Below are positions 24,735-34,888 of a stretch of 64,000 nucleotides of DNA, piece after piece. Position numbers and translations under genes: made by a program. The stretch covers positions 186,001-250,000 of the forward strand of contig JAFGAL010000010.1 of the NCBI GenBank assembly GCA_016933695.1, given 5' to 3'. The notes beneath the pieces were generated by a model. It searched no databases. It worked only from the letters and a program-made list of their open reading frames with translations, and had not been told where the DNA came from. The stretch comes from Candidatus Zixiibacteriota bacterium. GTDB taxonomy: Bacteria; Zixibacteria; MSB-5A5; GN15; PGXB01. The stretch's first letter is position 1. Each line of letters starts with the position of its first letter.

Positions 24735-26999
24735 TTAGGGGCACAGCGGCGCCGGGCCCTGGGGAGATCCGTAGAGGTAGTCAATCAGGTATAATATGTC
24801 GAGTAGATTGATGGCGTCGTCGGCATTACCGTCACCGGCCTCTATCGGTCGTGGTGCCGGACCGGTCGGAATGCCATACAAATAATCGATAACATAGAGC
24901 ACATCGAGCAAATTTATAAACGAATCGCAACTGGCGTCGCCGCATGTGGTCGAAACCGTGATGCCCAGATGCTGAACATCGGTCAATGATGTCGGACTTC
25001 CGTCCGTAATGCGAACCGAAAACGGGAAAGTCCCCTGCTCACCTGCACGCCCCAGAATCGTTCCGGTGTGCAGATCTAACTCCATGCCGTCGGGAAGTGC
25101 CCCCGCCGTGACGACAAAATCATAAGGAGGCGTTCCGCCCGTGAAAGCGAGAACCTCCGCGTAATCAACCCCGCTGTTTGTACTGGGAAGCGAGGTCGTC
25201 GTGATATGAATTTCCGGGACTGAGGGATTACGAACTTCTACCCGAATGCACAGATTGTAATTGTTGCCGTACAGGTCGTACAATGTCACCCAGGATGATC
25301 CGTCGTACAAACCGCTTCGATGTTCGGTCTGGATTGTGCCGTCGTCCATGTAAATCCACGGCGTGTCGACCGGCGCGGGATCGAGAACGGAAAACCCAAC
25401 ATGAACGTCTTCACCGGCATCCAACACAATATTTTTCGCGGTGATATCGATCATAGCCATCATATCGGCGGTAATATCGACTGAGTCGAATACATTCGTG
25501 GGATAGGTCCCGTCACTGTGCCAGAGATACATCCGCATCGGTGTGTTTCCGGAAAAACTGCCGTCAACCGTGACGCATGATAACGTGCAGGCCTGTTCGG
25601 CGGTAAAGCGAACATTGTGCAGATCTTCGGAACTGGACACCATCGGGATCATATACGCCGCCGAACCGTTGTCCGATTGCAGGATGCCGGTATTGCATCG
25701 ATGCTGACTGCACAGGGTGGGATCGCCGTTCAATGTCATACCATAAAACCAGGTGATTTCCCACTCCTCGAAACCGCCTTGGGCCTGTTCCGAAAACCAG
25801 TGGCGGAATGATACCCCGAGATTGTCGCCCTGACCGAAGGGACCGTAAAAATCCTCGAAGTTCAACATCGAACCGGATTTGGCACTACCAATCGCGGCCA
25901 GACCGTGATCCTTGTTGAAGATGTACCATCCGGAGCTGTAATCGGTCTCGACATACCGGGCATTGGAACAGGCGAACAAATTATAAAAATGCGCCGCCGG
26001 ATCGGTCGACAGAACATTGGAAATATACACCCAGGACCAGTCATCCACGGGGCGTTTAAAAGCATGTCCGCCGGGCCAGGAATGCACACAGACCTGGATG
26101 AATTCATAATCGAGTGGAATCCGGCTGAGATAGTCGGGCCCCCAGGTGGTCCAGGTGTCGTTGACAAAGGTCCGGTTGCTGTATGCCTGACCTACATTGG
26201 TATTCCACCAGGCGCCGCCCGACGCCCAGTCGTCGTCGATATACACCAGCGCCCGGCTGGTTTGCGGCAGAAGATCACAGCGGTACAAATGGTTTTTGTC
26301 GAAATAATTCTGCACCAGCTCCGCCTCGGTGTCACCGGTCATGGTGAGGGGAGAGGCGGTCAGCCGACCAAAATAAATTTCCGGCGCAACGTTCCCGGTG
26401 TGAGAATCGTACCGGCCGTCACTGTCAGTATCGGTGAAAACTCCGTCCAGATCCAGATAGTACAAATCGCAGGGAAATTCATCATGTTCCGGCGGATCGC
26501 CGAAATCCGTTTCGAACCAGGCAACCGGCAAATCGCCGATAAACACGAATCCCTCGATACCATGATCGAAATGGCGTCCTTGCAGAAAACCGCGCATATC
26601 TTCCGGCGTGCCGCCACTGGATAAAAACAGCGATGCGGCATACCCTTCGCCGGTGAGTTCCATTTGATACCGCTCGATGGATGAGGCAACCTGATAGTAC
26701 AACGTTTCGTTGATGATGATGTCGAAGCCGACAGCATCACGCACGTCTTTGGCAGTCGCGACATGTTCCACGGCACGAATGGAGAAATTACCCTTGACCG
26801 CCGAACGCGACTGCCAGTCGGCAAATCCGGTCGGGCGGCTGTTGTCCGGTGAAACCCAGCGGGTCATGACCGTGTTGGCGACGGAACGGTCGCCTTTCAC
26901 GGAATCCGGCACCGGTATTGGTGAATCGGTTTGGGCCGCGACGGTTGCGAACAACAGGCACGGTGTGAATACAGCCATGAGTAATTGTGACAATTTCAT
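24735..26999 (-). CDS. Secreted C25-like (gingipain-type) protease with dockerin-type tail
   Basis: A 754-residue protein with a signal peptide (1-22). The catalytic part (about 75-430) looks like clan CD family C25: FVFIGDLPVAWF, PEIYFGRL, then His306 in VCVHSWPGGHAF and Cys344 in LFACSNARY, the usual His-then-Cys order, and a later GSAKSGSML block. A beta-sandwich (about 455-590), an Ig-like putative He_PIG domain (about 597-683, GTPPYDFVVTAGALPDGMEL) and two dockerin-type repeats (about 686-754) follow. The tail starts at a Cys and ends L-C-P. Gingipain-type enzymes cut after Arg or Lys; specificity here is unknown. It is monocistronic. Confidence 0.82.
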   Translation of the reverse strand: MKLSQLLMAVFTPCLLFATVAAQTDSPIPVPDSVKGDRSVANTVMTRWVSPDNSRPTGFADWQSRSAVKGNFSIRAVEHVATAKDVRDAVGFDIIINETLYYQVASSIERYQMELTGEGYAASLFLSSGGTPEDMRGFLQGRHFDHGIEGFVFIGDLPVAWFETDFGDPPEHDEFPCDLYYLDLDGVFTDTDSDGRYDSHTGNVAPEIYFGRLTASPLTMTGDTEAELVQNYFDKNHLYRCDLLPQTSRALVYIDDDWASGGAWWNTNVGQAYSNRTFVNDTWTTWGPDYLSRIPLDYEFIQVCVHSWPGGHAFKRPVDDWSWVYISNVLSTDPAAHFYNLFACSNARYVETDYSSGWYIFNKDHGLAAIGSAKSGSMLNFEDFYGPFGQGDNLGVSFRHWFSEQAQGGFEEWEITWFYGMTLNGDPTLCSQHRCNTGILQSDNGSAAYMIPMVSSSEDLHNVRFTAEQACTLSCVTVDGSFSGNTPMRMYLWHSDGTYPTNVFDSVDITADMMAMIDITAKNIVLDAGEDVHVGFSVLDPAPVDTPWIYMDDGTIQTEHRSGLYDGSSWVTLYDLYGNNYNLCIRVEVRNPSVPEIHITTTSLPSTNSGVDYAEVLAFTGGTPPYDFVVTAGALPDGMELDLHTGTILGRAGEQGTFPFSVRITDGSPTSLTDVQHLGITVSTTCGDASCDSFINLLDVLYVIDYLYGIPTGPAPRPIEAGDGNADDAINLLDILYLIDYLYGSPQGPAPLCP

Positions 27000-27115
27000 A
27001 AGCAGTGTCCCCGAGTTGGCATTATATCCTGATGTGAGATGTTAAAGGTGGGCATGACGGGATGGTGGTTACCTTTTTATTCTATGTATCGTCAATAAAC
27101 TGTCGTTCTTTCGAT

Positions 27116-27142
27116 CGGGGCGGTCGATAACCGGCCGCCCCG
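27116..27142 (-). terminator. Possible terminator of the C1A-PKD-dockerin gene
   Basis: An 8-bp GC-rich stem CGGGGCGG/CCGCCCCG with an 11-base loop just after the stop at 27156. There is no T tract on the minus strand, so termination is uncertain. Confidence 0.35.
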
Positions 27143-27155
27143 GAGTTCGTGTCTC

Positions 27156-29354
27156 CTACGGACACAGCGGCGCGGGTCCGGGCGGAGTATCGTAGAGATA
27201 ACTGATCTCATATAAAATATCAAGCAGATTGATCACCCCATCGGCATTGGCATCGCCGGATTCCCGAGGATCCGGCGCGGGTCCGGGCGGTGTGCCGTAT
27301 AAATAATCGATAATATACAAAACATCCAGCAGGTTGACCGCATCGTCATTGTTGGCGTCACCACAGGTATACGGCAGAGAAACCGTGCCGGTGGAAAGCC
27401 TGGGGGTGTAATCGATCAGCGGGCTGTAAAACATCGGCAGGTGCCCGCTGTATCCGTCAAGAATGATATCGGCATACTGCCCGGCAGTCGTCGAGCTGGA
27501 AATGGTAAAATACAATTTCAGTACCGGTCCGGCCCCGGCCTCCAGTGTCATATCGGACAGGTTATACAGCAAAAACGATGATCGTCGATTCCACGGATCG
27601 TAATGCACCCAGACCAGAGTGTCGAACACCTCGGTACGGCATCCGGCTGTACTGAAGGAATCAAGAGTCAACTTCATGGTTCCGTAGTACTCCACGGGAA
27701 TACTCAGTTTGCTGATCGGAATCGAATTATACCCGTAGATGTCGACGACGACCTGCGTTCCGGGATCACCCATGACGCTGAGACTTTTCATTGTGTCGGC
27801 CAGCGCCACGATCCCGTCGCGATATGTCACCGACCGGTAATCGCCGTCGCCGGCTTCGACATGAAGCGTGACATTGTGACTTCCGGCATGATTGAACACG
27901 TGCGAAACCGTCTGTCCGGTGGCAGAATCCCCGTCATCGAAATCCCACAGCCAGGAAACCACATCGAGCGTCGATGATCCCTCGAATTCCACCTCGAACG
28001 GAAGCCAGCCGATGGAAGAATTCGGTGTGTACGACACTCCCAGCTTGGTTAAAGCTTTAATACAGAAATTGCCGGTTACTTCGTACTCGGTCAGATCGAC
28101 CCAGTTGGCGCCGCTTTTATAATAACTTTGTCCCGGCTCGGCCGATGATTCGACTGTCGTGCGATAATCGGCGCCGAGCAGGACCGGCACGTCGGATGTC
28201 ATATCATACGGATGTCCGCCATGCGCGAGATTGACATACACGTAGAACTCGTCATCGAATGTCAAGTGCACCGGGACATCCAGGTCGATCGTATGAAATC
28301 CGGTATGCGCAATAAAACCCGACGTGACCGACAATTCATCTTTTAATTGACCATCTTCGAACGTGTCATAGATTCTGACCGTGTAGGGGACATTGTCGGC
28401 GGCGGTGAAAAAACTCACCGATGTCAGCAATTCGCCGCTTTCGGCAATGAAAGCGTTGAATGCCTCGGTCACGCCGGAAAGCGTGTCCCGCCAGCCGTGA
28501 TAGTCGTGATAATACACGCGGTCATACTGCATCGGTTCGACATTCTGGAATGAGATCCCACCCATTTCGGGATGATGCCCGCAGTGTTTGTCGTAATAGG
28601 ATATCCAGAAATAGCCGCCCTCACAATACGATCCCCCCCAGCTGTTCTTAATCAGCCAGGCACCGGGATTGGGGGCCTGAGTCGGTTTGTTGTCATCCCA
28701 TCCGACAATCGCAACGGCATGGTTGGGATCGTAATAATAATACTCCGGCTGATAGTGCACACATCCGGAAATAAACCCGCCGTCTGAACACAGACAGGTT
28801 CCCATCGCGCCGTATTGCATGATTTTCGTTTTAATCGAATCGATATCTTCCAGATTGTCGCCGACCACCAGCCATTCGACATCGCGAACATAGTACCGGT
28901 GATAGTCGGGGTCGAATCGCGCCGCGGCGGTATCATAAATCTGGCCGTCGATATCGCGGACCGCGCCCTCGCCGCGAGCAAGGTAGGCCGTGGCGACCCG
29001 GTAATCGCCGCCCTGATGCACCACCAGGCCGCTTCCTTCGGGCGGGTAAATGTCATCATTGTTGTGCTGGTTGAATCCATTCCACCAGTCCAGATGGTAT
29101 TCGGCCAGATTCGGTTCGCCGGATTCGCCGGCGGCAGTCCAGACCCCGGTCATGAGAAGATTACTTTCAATGGCGGCCATGGTTCCGTGAGTCCAGCAGG
29201 TTCCGCCGGATTGATTTTTCACCGATGTCACATAGTTTTGGCCATTGTAGTCGCGCAGATCGAAGTAGGACGGGGGATCGGCCAGGGCGATACTGCCGAT
29301 CAGGATGAATAAGAAAACAACCGTCAAACCGGCCTTAACAATACCATTACCCAT
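27156..29354 (-). CDS. Secreted C1A protease with PKD, cohesin-like and dockerin-type modules
   Basis: A 732-residue protein with a signal peptide (1-26). The papain core has Cys53 (SGGTCWTHG), His212 (NHAVAIVGW) and Asn237 (KNSWGGSYC). A lectin-like domain follows (about 280-440), then a PKD domain ([20 protein letters not shown]), then a beta-sandwich beginning [11 protein letters not shown] that resembles cohesin in its first strands, then two dockerin-type repeats ending L-C-P. The PKD-sandwich-dockerin half is shared with the C10 protease at 32704-34833, while the catalytic half is a paralogue of 16056-18467. ATG 29354 was chosen because AAGGAGA lies 7 bases upstream. Confidence 0.92.
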   Translation of the reverse strand: MGNGIVKAGLTVVFLFILIGSIALADPPSYFDLRDYNGQNYVTSVKNQSGGTCWTHGTMAAIESNLLMTGVWTAAGESGEPNLAEYHLDWWNGFNQHNNDDIYPPEGSGLVVHQGGDYRVATAYLARGEGAVRDIDGQIYDTAAARFDPDYHRYYVRDVEWLVVGDNLEDIDSIKTKIMQYGAMGTCLCSDGGFISGCVHYQPEYYYYDPNHAVAIVGWDDNKPTQAPNPGAWLIKNSWGGSYCEGGYFWISYYDKHCGHHPEMGGISFQNVEPMQYDRVYYHDYHGWRDTLSGVTEAFNAFIAESGELLTSVSFFTAADNVPYTVRIYDTFEDGQLKDELSVTSGFIAHTGFHTIDLDVPVHLTFDDEFYVYVNLAHGGHPYDMTSDVPVLLGADYRTTVESSAEPGQSYYKSGANWVDLTEYEVTGNFCIKALTKLGVSYTPNSSIGWLPFEVEFEGSSTLDVVSWLWDFDDGDSATGQTVSHVFNHAGSHNVTLHVEAGDGDYRSVTYRDGIVALADTMKSLSVMGDPGTQVVVDIYGYNSIPISKLSIPVEYYGTMKLTLDSFSTAGCRTEVFDTLVWVHYDPWNRRSSFLLYNLSDMTLEAGAGPVLKLYFTISSSTTAGQYADIILDGYSGHLPMFYSPLIDYTPRLSTGTVSLPYTCGDANNDDAVNLLDVLYIIDYLYGTPPGPAPDPRESGDANADGVINLLDILYEISYLYDTPPGPAPLCP

Positions 29355-29484
29355 GATTTGTCTCCTTAGGATTGTGATTTGTCGACCAGAGTAGCCAGAC
29401 ATGTAATCTTTTTGTTACCCCACACCCGGAGACGGTTGTTAACCGGACCGGATAAGACTCTGTTAAGTGCAAGCCAGCTAGTGT

Positions 29485-29513
29485 AATATACGTTCGGATG
29501 CCGTTTTTGTAAA
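29485..29513 (-). promoter_or_regulatory. Promoter of the C1A-PKD-dockerin gene
   Basis: On the minus strand TTTACA (29513-29508), 17 bases, then TATATT (29490-29485) inside ACGTATATTA. The leader would be about 125 bases. Confidence 0.6.
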
Positions 29514-29565
29514 GGACAGAATTCCCACCGAATTCTCCTTAACCAATACCGGATGCAAAGAAAAA

Positions 29566-29585
29566 GGGCCGCCTGATGACGGCCC
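29566..29585 (-). terminator. Rho-independent terminator of the GlpX-like gene
   Basis: Stem GGGCCG/CGGCCC with an 8-base loop, followed on the minus strand by TTTTTC, 24 bases after the stop. Confidence 0.8.
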
Positions 29586-29609
29586 CCGTTTTGTCCGGCG
29601 AAAGTCAAA

Positions 29610-31286
29610 TCAATCGGAATTGATAAACCACTCCCGGGCAAGGCGTTCGGTGATTTCAATGATTTCGCGGTTGTGCGGGCGAAGCGCCTTGCGTTCGATC
29701 AATCCGTCGACGGCCTTGTGCAACAGCACCATTTTGTCACGAACCGGGATCAATGCCGGGTAGTATTCGTTGTTAAAAAAGATGCGATACCGCTCCCGCA
29801 GATGCGGATCATCAAGCATACGACCAATGGCGTTTTCAAGTTCCTTGCCGCGCAAATCATCAAGTTCCTCCTTGGGCGACCGAAGCAACTCGATTGTCTG
29901 TTTCAGGCCATTGTTGGCCTTGAATACCATCTGCCAGCATTGAATGACGCCGAGGGAATTGACTACCAGCACACTCAAACTGACCCGGTTGGAATCCGGC
30001 TCAACCTCCACGCCCTTCATGAAGGGAATGAAGTAATTGTCGGTAATTGCGGCGAAGGCACTGATGCCGCCCGCGAAGGGATCATCGATAATGTCGGAAA
30101 TAGTGAAATACGGTTTGCGTTCAAAACGGGCATCCTGAATGAGCATGAACTCCTCTTCGGTAAAATGGAACCGTTCACGCCATTTTTCTTCGGGGGAGAG
30201 GTTTTTACGCGTCAGCGATGACTGGCTGGTCAGCATGCCCAACGCCTGACCGCCGCGCCAGACCAGTGGCAAAACACCAATCACCCATTCCGCCGAACCG
30301 CCGATCTCTCCGATCATGGAGTATAATCCCCGCTGATCGGGGAATTGCACACCATCCAGGCCCAGAATCAACCCGGGCATGAGGTCGCCATCTTTGTCGA
30401 ACGGCGTGGCAATTCCGGCCTCATTGAGAATATCCATGGCCGGATAATGCCGGGGACGATCCAAAAAGAATGAACTCAACTGGTCGACCTGCGACATATT
30501 GTAGGAATTCGCGATAATTTCGGCGGCATCCAGCAGTTTTAGCTCGCGGGGATTGAATTCCTTGAAATACGCACCGGACATCCATCGCTGGACATAAATA
30601 TCCGGAAGATGACGTTTTACATTGGCTTCACTGATAAACAGCGCGGTCATACTGGAATGCAGTCCCTTTACCGATTTGGTCGTGCCCTCGACCACGTCAC
30701 TGCCCATTGACAGTAGTGCCACATCACGCGGCATGGCCAGACCGTATTGGGATCGATGCTGTTCTTTGCCGAAAACCGCACCAACCGCGATCGTGGGGTT
30801 ACCGCCGGCCTCCTTGCCCGGTTTGACCCGGACGCCTTCCGTTATGGCCGACTCGATCAACACCTCCTCGCCAATCGGGAGCGTTTCGGTGGTATTCTGC
30901 AGGACTTCGGCCATAATTTGCGCCGAAGTGCGGTCGTTGGCCCGCTTGAGAAAATTGGTCAGGTCCTTGTCGACTTTATCCTTGGGGTAGTTGTTGATGC
31001 TTCCCCGGCCGTGGACGCCAACCGCAATCGCGGACAGCGCCGCCGACAAAACCGCCGACTGGCGCACCTGGCGATTGCGCAGAGTTCCCAGATTGGACTT
31101 GAAGTTGACTTTGTCACTCAGGGTGATGAGAGTACACGAATCCAGTGCGATATCATAATTGTGCAATGCCGATTTGTGTCGATGGTTGAACTCAATGATT
31201 TGATCGGGCGAGAATACCTGTTCATCCTGTTGCCCGTTATAAGAAAGACGCCGGTCTGCGATATTGAATCGCAAGTTATTATCCAT
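29610..31286 (-). CDS. Divergent GlpX-like (class II fructose-bisphosphatase fold) protein
   Basis: A 558-residue cytoplasmic protein whose middle resembles class II FBPase/SBPase: VHGRGSINNYPKDKVD (compare GRGDKNxAD), SDVVEGTTKSVKGLHS (compare DPLEGT; Asp197 and Glu200), HLPDIYVQRW (compare APDMYMEK) and GEIGGSAEWVIGVLP (compare GGAPEG). Usual GlpX is about 330 residues, so this has a long N-terminal lead and about 200 extra C-terminal residues. Ser96 stands where GlpX has a metal-binding Asp, so phosphatase activity is doubtful. It lies 137 bases after a DUF401 membrane protein gene. A regulatory or altered-substrate role is possible. Confidence 0.6.
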   Translation of the reverse strand: MDNNLRFNIADRRLSYNGQQDEQVFSPDQIIEFNHRHKSALHNYDIALDSCTLITLSDKVNFKSNLGTLRNRQVRQSAVLSAALSAIAVGVHGRGSINNYPKDKVDKDLTNFLKRANDRTSAQIMAEVLQNTTETLPIGEEVLIESAITEGVRVKPGKEAGGNPTIAVGAVFGKEQHRSQYGLAMPRDVALLSMGSDVVEGTTKSVKGLHSSMTALFISEANVKRHLPDIYVQRWMSGAYFKEFNPRELKLLDAAEIIANSYNMSQVDQLSSFFLDRPRHYPAMDILNEAGIATPFDKDGDLMPGLILGLDGVQFPDQRGLYSMIGEIGGSAEWVIGVLPLVWRGGQALGMLTSQSSLTRKNLSPEEKWRERFHFTEEEFMLIQDARFERKPYFTISDIIDDPFAGGISAFAAITDNYFIPFMKGVEVEPDSNRVSLSVLVVNSLGVIQCWQMVFKANNGLKQTIELLRSPKEELDDLRGKELENAIGRMLDDPHLRERYRIFFNNEYYPALIPVRDKMVLLHKAVDGLIERKALRPHNREIIEITERLAREWFINSD

Positions 31287-31423
31287 GATACTATAACCTC
31301 ATCCGGTTTATTCGCCTGCTTAAATGCGGCCTGTGTGTATTCACCAAGAATGTATTAATCTTTTATACGAAGTCAATGCCTAATATTGCCCGCAATGTGT
31401 CTCGCTTTATCGCGACGGTTTTA

Positions 31424-32596
31424 TCAGCCCACGATCAGCGCGATGATGATCACCAGCACCATCAGGATCACTGTCGGACGCGCCAATTCGCCGATCATGG
31501 TTTTGATACTCACGCCAAAATACTCGCAGGTTACCACCAGGCAGGGATGAACCGGAGAAATCACATATCCATAGTATATCGCGATATATATCAATGCGAA
31601 GATTGCCGGTGTGACCACACTCACGGCCGCCAGATAAACCGGAAAAATGATCGAGGCCGGAAGTTGCACGCGGCCGGTGACAAGTCCCAGGATGAACCCC
31701 GCACTGAGTGCCAGCATCAATGGCGGCAATGGTAACGCCGCAATCAATGTCCCCGTTTCGGTGACCTGAAAGATGCGCAAATACAAAAACATCCCCAGAA
31801 TGATCAGCGCGAAATTCCAGGGCTTCATTTTTATCGTAATCGTTTTCAGATCAAGGCGTTTGCGGCTGAAGAAAATCGACAACGCCAGACCGGTCAGCAC
31901 TCCGAGCAGGGTCGCCTCCGAATTGAGATGAAACAGCTTCTTCAGGATGAAATCGACCGCCGGAGCGGAGATAATTATTACCAGCGGCACAAGCAGTTCT
32001 TTCAGTGAAAACTGATTTGGGTAAACCAACCTGCCGTTGACCCGTCGCAAAAGAAACAGATAGCCCAAGAATAACGCCACCGCAAAGCCGGGGAGCAGAT
32101 AGATCACCGCCCGGTAGACGTCGATATCGCACAGCTCCGCCGACACGATCAGCGCCGAACTTAACGGGTAGATCAGGATAAATAAATGCCGGAACCAGTT
32201 GTTGATCGACGCCATCAGTTTTCCGGGGACTCCCGCGCCGCCCTTCTCCAGAATCGGCGCCGACAACAAGGCCCCGCCCGGCATCGGAAGCAGACCCATC
32301 AAGGCCGCCGAGAAGGCGAGAAGATATCGCTGGGGAATACGAACATTGGCCACCAGGCTGTCGATTTGGCCGCTTGCCTTCATGGTCCCGCCAAGAATCG
32401 GGATAATCCCCATCGCCAGCGACAAGAGAACGATTGACGGATCGGTCAGAGTCAAGATAACCCGATCCAGCACGATATCAGGCGAAAGCGTGAAAAATCC
32501 CAGAAGCAATGCCCCGCAAATAAGCCCCAGAGGAAGACTCTTTTTGGAGATCAACAGAATTGTCGCCAGTGAAATGAGAAATCCAAGCCAGGTCAT
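31424..32596 (-). CDS. DUF401-family membrane protein, probable transporter
   Basis: A 390-residue protein with about ten hydrophobic helices, a duplicated layout, and the DUF401 (COG1906) features GLLPMPGGALLSAPI and YYGYVISPVHPCLVVTCEYFGVS. It resembles GntP/CitT-type secondary carriers, and a carboxylate or similar substrate is plausible but not shown. The start codon is only 3 bases from the predicted transcription start and has no Shine-Dalgarno, so it appears leaderless. Confidence 0.85.
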   Translation of the reverse strand: MTWLGFLISLATILLISKKSLPLGLICGALLLGFFTLSPDIVLDRVILTLTDPSIVLLSLAMGIIPILGGTMKASGQIDSLVANVRIPQRYLLAFSAALMGLLPMPGGALLSAPILEKGGAGVPGKLMASINNWFRHLFILIYPLSSALIVSAELCDIDVYRAVIYLLPGFAVALFLGYLFLLRRVNGRLVYPNQFSLKELLVPLVIIISAPAVDFILKKLFHLNSEATLLGVLTGLALSIFFSRKRLDLKTITIKMKPWNFALIILGMFLYLRIFQVTETGTLIAALPLPPLMLALSAGFILGLVTGRVQLPASIIFPVYLAAVSVVTPAIFALIYIAIYYGYVISPVHPCLVVTCEYFGVSIKTMIGELARPTVILMVLVIIIALIVG

Positions 32597-32605
32597 GGGA
32601 GTATG

Positions 32606-32633
32606 TATATAGCCCTTTGTCGTTTGTTGTCAA
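32606..32633 (-). promoter_or_regulatory. Promoter of the DUF401 gene, predicted leaderless
   Basis: On the minus strand a perfect TTGACA (32633-32628), 16 bases, then TATATA (32611-32606). The start would be near 32599, with ATG at 32596. Confidence 0.65.
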
Positions 32634-32657
32634 GAAAACTGTCCGCATCCCATAAAA

Positions 32658-32685
32658 AAAGGCAGTCGGGTAAACGACTGCCTTT
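32658..32685 (-). terminator. Rho-independent terminator of the C10 protease gene
   Basis: A perfect 11-bp stem AAAGGCAGTCG/CGACTGCCTTT with a 6-base loop, followed on the minus strand by further T (seven in total), 19 bases after the stop. Confidence 0.92.
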
Positions 32686-32703
32686 CGGATTGGTTATTTT
32701 CGT

Positions 32704-34833
32704 TTACGGGCACAATGGCTCCGGTCCCTGCGGCGTTCCGTAGAGATAATCTATCACATAAAGAACATCAAGCAGATTGACACTGTCATCGGCGTTGACA
32801 TCGGCAGATTCTATAGGGTCGGGAGCCGGGCCTTTCGGCGTTCCGTACAAATAGGAGATCACAAAGAGGATATCAAGCAGATTGACATTCTCATCACCGT
32901 TGGCGTCGCCGCAGACATACGGTTCACCTGGCAGGGCTACCACACCCGCCACGAGTTGCGGCGTGTAGTTCAATATTGGTCCGTTGAAATACGGGAAATG
33001 TGTCATATAGCCATCGAGAACAATCGGCGCTTCCTGCTCTTCTGTTGCCGACGCGGGAATGGTAAAGTATAGCTTTAATATGGCGCCCGAACCGGCTTCC
33101 ATATCAGGGGTTGTGCTCTCGGTATTGTACAGGGTAAAAGTGCTTCGCCGGAAATAGGTGTCTTGATGAACCGGTTCGACATTATCGAAATATTCCGTGC
33201 GACATCCGGCCACCGAGAATGAATCCAGTGTCAGACGCATGGTCCCGTCGTATTCCACCGGGATTTTCATCTGCCGAATCGGAACCGTATTGCTTCCCTG
33301 GATGACTACCTCGACCGTGGTACCGGGTTCGCCGAAGGCATCGAGACTGATCATGGAATCGGCCAGCGCGGTGATATACTTGGTGGCGTTGTAGACGCGT
33401 ACGTCGCTCCCGGCGATCACGCGAAGGGAAACGTCATAGCGTCCGTTATCGGTATATACGTGAGTCGGCGACTGAACGAATGCCGAGTCACCGTCGCCGA
33501 ACGACCAGGTCCAGGAGTCCACGTCAAGCGAACTGGCGCCGGTGAAATTGACCTCGAACGGCACGTCGCCCCAGTTATTATCCACCATGAACGACACTCC
33601 ACGGTCCGGAATGATATTCGTGTGCACATATTCGATCATGGGATCGCATCCTTCCCAGTCACAATGAAGGTTGTCGATCGTATACCAGGCGTTTTGGCTA
33701 CCGCCCCAGCCATAGTTCATATGCACCTGGTCGTACACACCCGCCTCCAGCCAGCCGTCACAGACAATGGCATGGCGGGATATCGTATACAACATCGGAC
33801 GCGAGGCGTCGACTTCGGCCCGGATAATATCCGACCATATTTGCACCGGGTAGGAACTGCGATGTTTCCGCTCGATCTCATCCAGATAACGAAAATAATT
33901 CGGCATGATCCATTCCACGTCGGTGGTATAAGCGCCGGATCCACACACGCCGTAGTCCATATGGAACGCCACCCCGACTTCGTAATTCAATTCCGAAAGC
34001 GCATTTTGCTCATCGGTCGTACATCCGCCGTTGCAATTGTTGGGAATATTGGCCCAGTCATAGGAATCCGAAAAATCGGCGGAACAGGTTTGCCCCGGGC
34101 TGTTTCCATTACATGAATAGTCACCAGGCCAATAAAACGAGCGGGAGCCCATGCCTTCCAGCGGCCACTGGTGATAGAGCATGATCTGGGCCACGGCCGT
34201 CGCGACACAACCGACCACGCACCGACCGCCGTCGCCAAGAGGACACAGGGCGTTATACGGCGATCCCTGATGCCAGGATGAAGTCAACAGCGGGCCGGCC
34301 ATGGCGAATTCGCCGGCGTCCTTGGCATCCAGATTCGCGGCGAACTGATCTGATGACACCGTGTACAGCTCCCAGGCCTGACGATGTTCGGGGCCAAGCA
34401 AAATATTGCCTTTTTCCGGCTGAACGGCATCCATACTGCCGTAATTGCCGACATATAAGCGCACCCGATCCTGAATCACCTCAGCAATCATCGCCGAGAA
34501 TCCCTCGGGATCGTCATACCGGAAATTTGATTCGTCGGAAAAGGCTTTAATCGGCGGCAGTTCCTTGAGTGTCGGAACAATAACAAAGCCGAGCGGCGAA
34601 ATTTCGAAGCATTTTGCCAGAAGCGTGTCGTTGAGTGCAATATCCTCAACGGCAATGATTTCCGGGTGGGATGAACCCGCCCAGGAACCGTTATGATACG
34701 TCCAGTAGGTCAGCCAGTTCCGGCAAACCTGTGTCATCTCATCGAGTTTGGCGATTTCCGCACGCACCGGTGCGACCGCGACAATGATGAGAATCAAAAA
34801 GACTGATAGGCGAGCGGCGTGTGTTTTGTGCAT
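32704..34833 (-). CDS. Secreted C10 (streptopain-type) protease with PKD, cohesin-like and dockerin-type modules
   Basis: A 709-residue protein with a signal peptide (1-25), a propeptide (about 26-180) of the Spi/inhibitor type seen before C10 domains, and a streptopain core: Cys209 in VGCVATAVAQIM and His354 in SRHAIVCDGW. Then come a PKD domain (VNFTGASSLDVDSWTWSF), a cohesin-like sandwich (FGEPGTTVEVVI, IPVEYDGTMRLTLDSFS, AGCRTEYF) and two dockerin-type repeats ending L-C-P. The last three modules match those of the C1A enzyme at 27156. ATG 34833 was chosen for AAGGGA 7 bases upstream. Confidence 0.92.
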   Translation of the reverse strand: MHKTHAARLSVFLILIIVAVAPVRAEIAKLDEMTQVCRNWLTYWTYHNGSWAGSSHPEIIAVEDIALNDTLLAKCFEISPLGFVIVPTLKELPPIKAFSDESNFRYDDPEGFSAMIAEVIQDRVRLYVGNYGSMDAVQPEKGNILLGPEHRQAWELYTVSSDQFAANLDAKDAGEFAMAGPLLTSSWHQGSPYNALCPLGDGGRCVVGCVATAVAQIMLYHQWPLEGMGSRSFYWPGDYSCNGNSPGQTCSADFSDSYDWANIPNNCNGGCTTDEQNALSELNYEVGVAFHMDYGVCGSGAYTTDVEWIMPNYFRYLDEIERKHRSSYPVQIWSDIIRAEVDASRPMLYTISRHAIVCDGWLEAGVYDQVHMNYGWGGSQNAWYTIDNLHCDWEGCDPMIEYVHTNIIPDRGVSFMVDNNWGDVPFEVNFTGASSLDVDSWTWSFGDGDSAFVQSPTHVYTDNGRYDVSLRVIAGSDVRVYNATKYITALADSMISLDAFGEPGTTVEVVIQGSNTVPIRQMKIPVEYDGTMRLTLDSFSVAGCRTEYFDNVEPVHQDTYFRRSTFTLYNTESTTPDMEAGSGAILKLYFTIPASATEEQEAPIVLDGYMTHFPYFNGPILNYTPQLVAGVVALPGEPYVCGDANGDENVNLLDILFVISYLYGTPKGPAPDPIESADVNADDSVNLLDVLYVIDYLYGTPQGPEPLCP

Positions 34834-34888
34834 AGCATTCCCTTCAAGCGGGCGGTTAGAGGCAAAATGAGGGTCATAACTTTCATAC

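Noticed and set aside
16056-34833. Similar DNA at the ends of four genes as a mobile repeat
   Set aside because: The similarity is confined to coding sequence for the dockerin-type module and has no terminal repeats or transposase.
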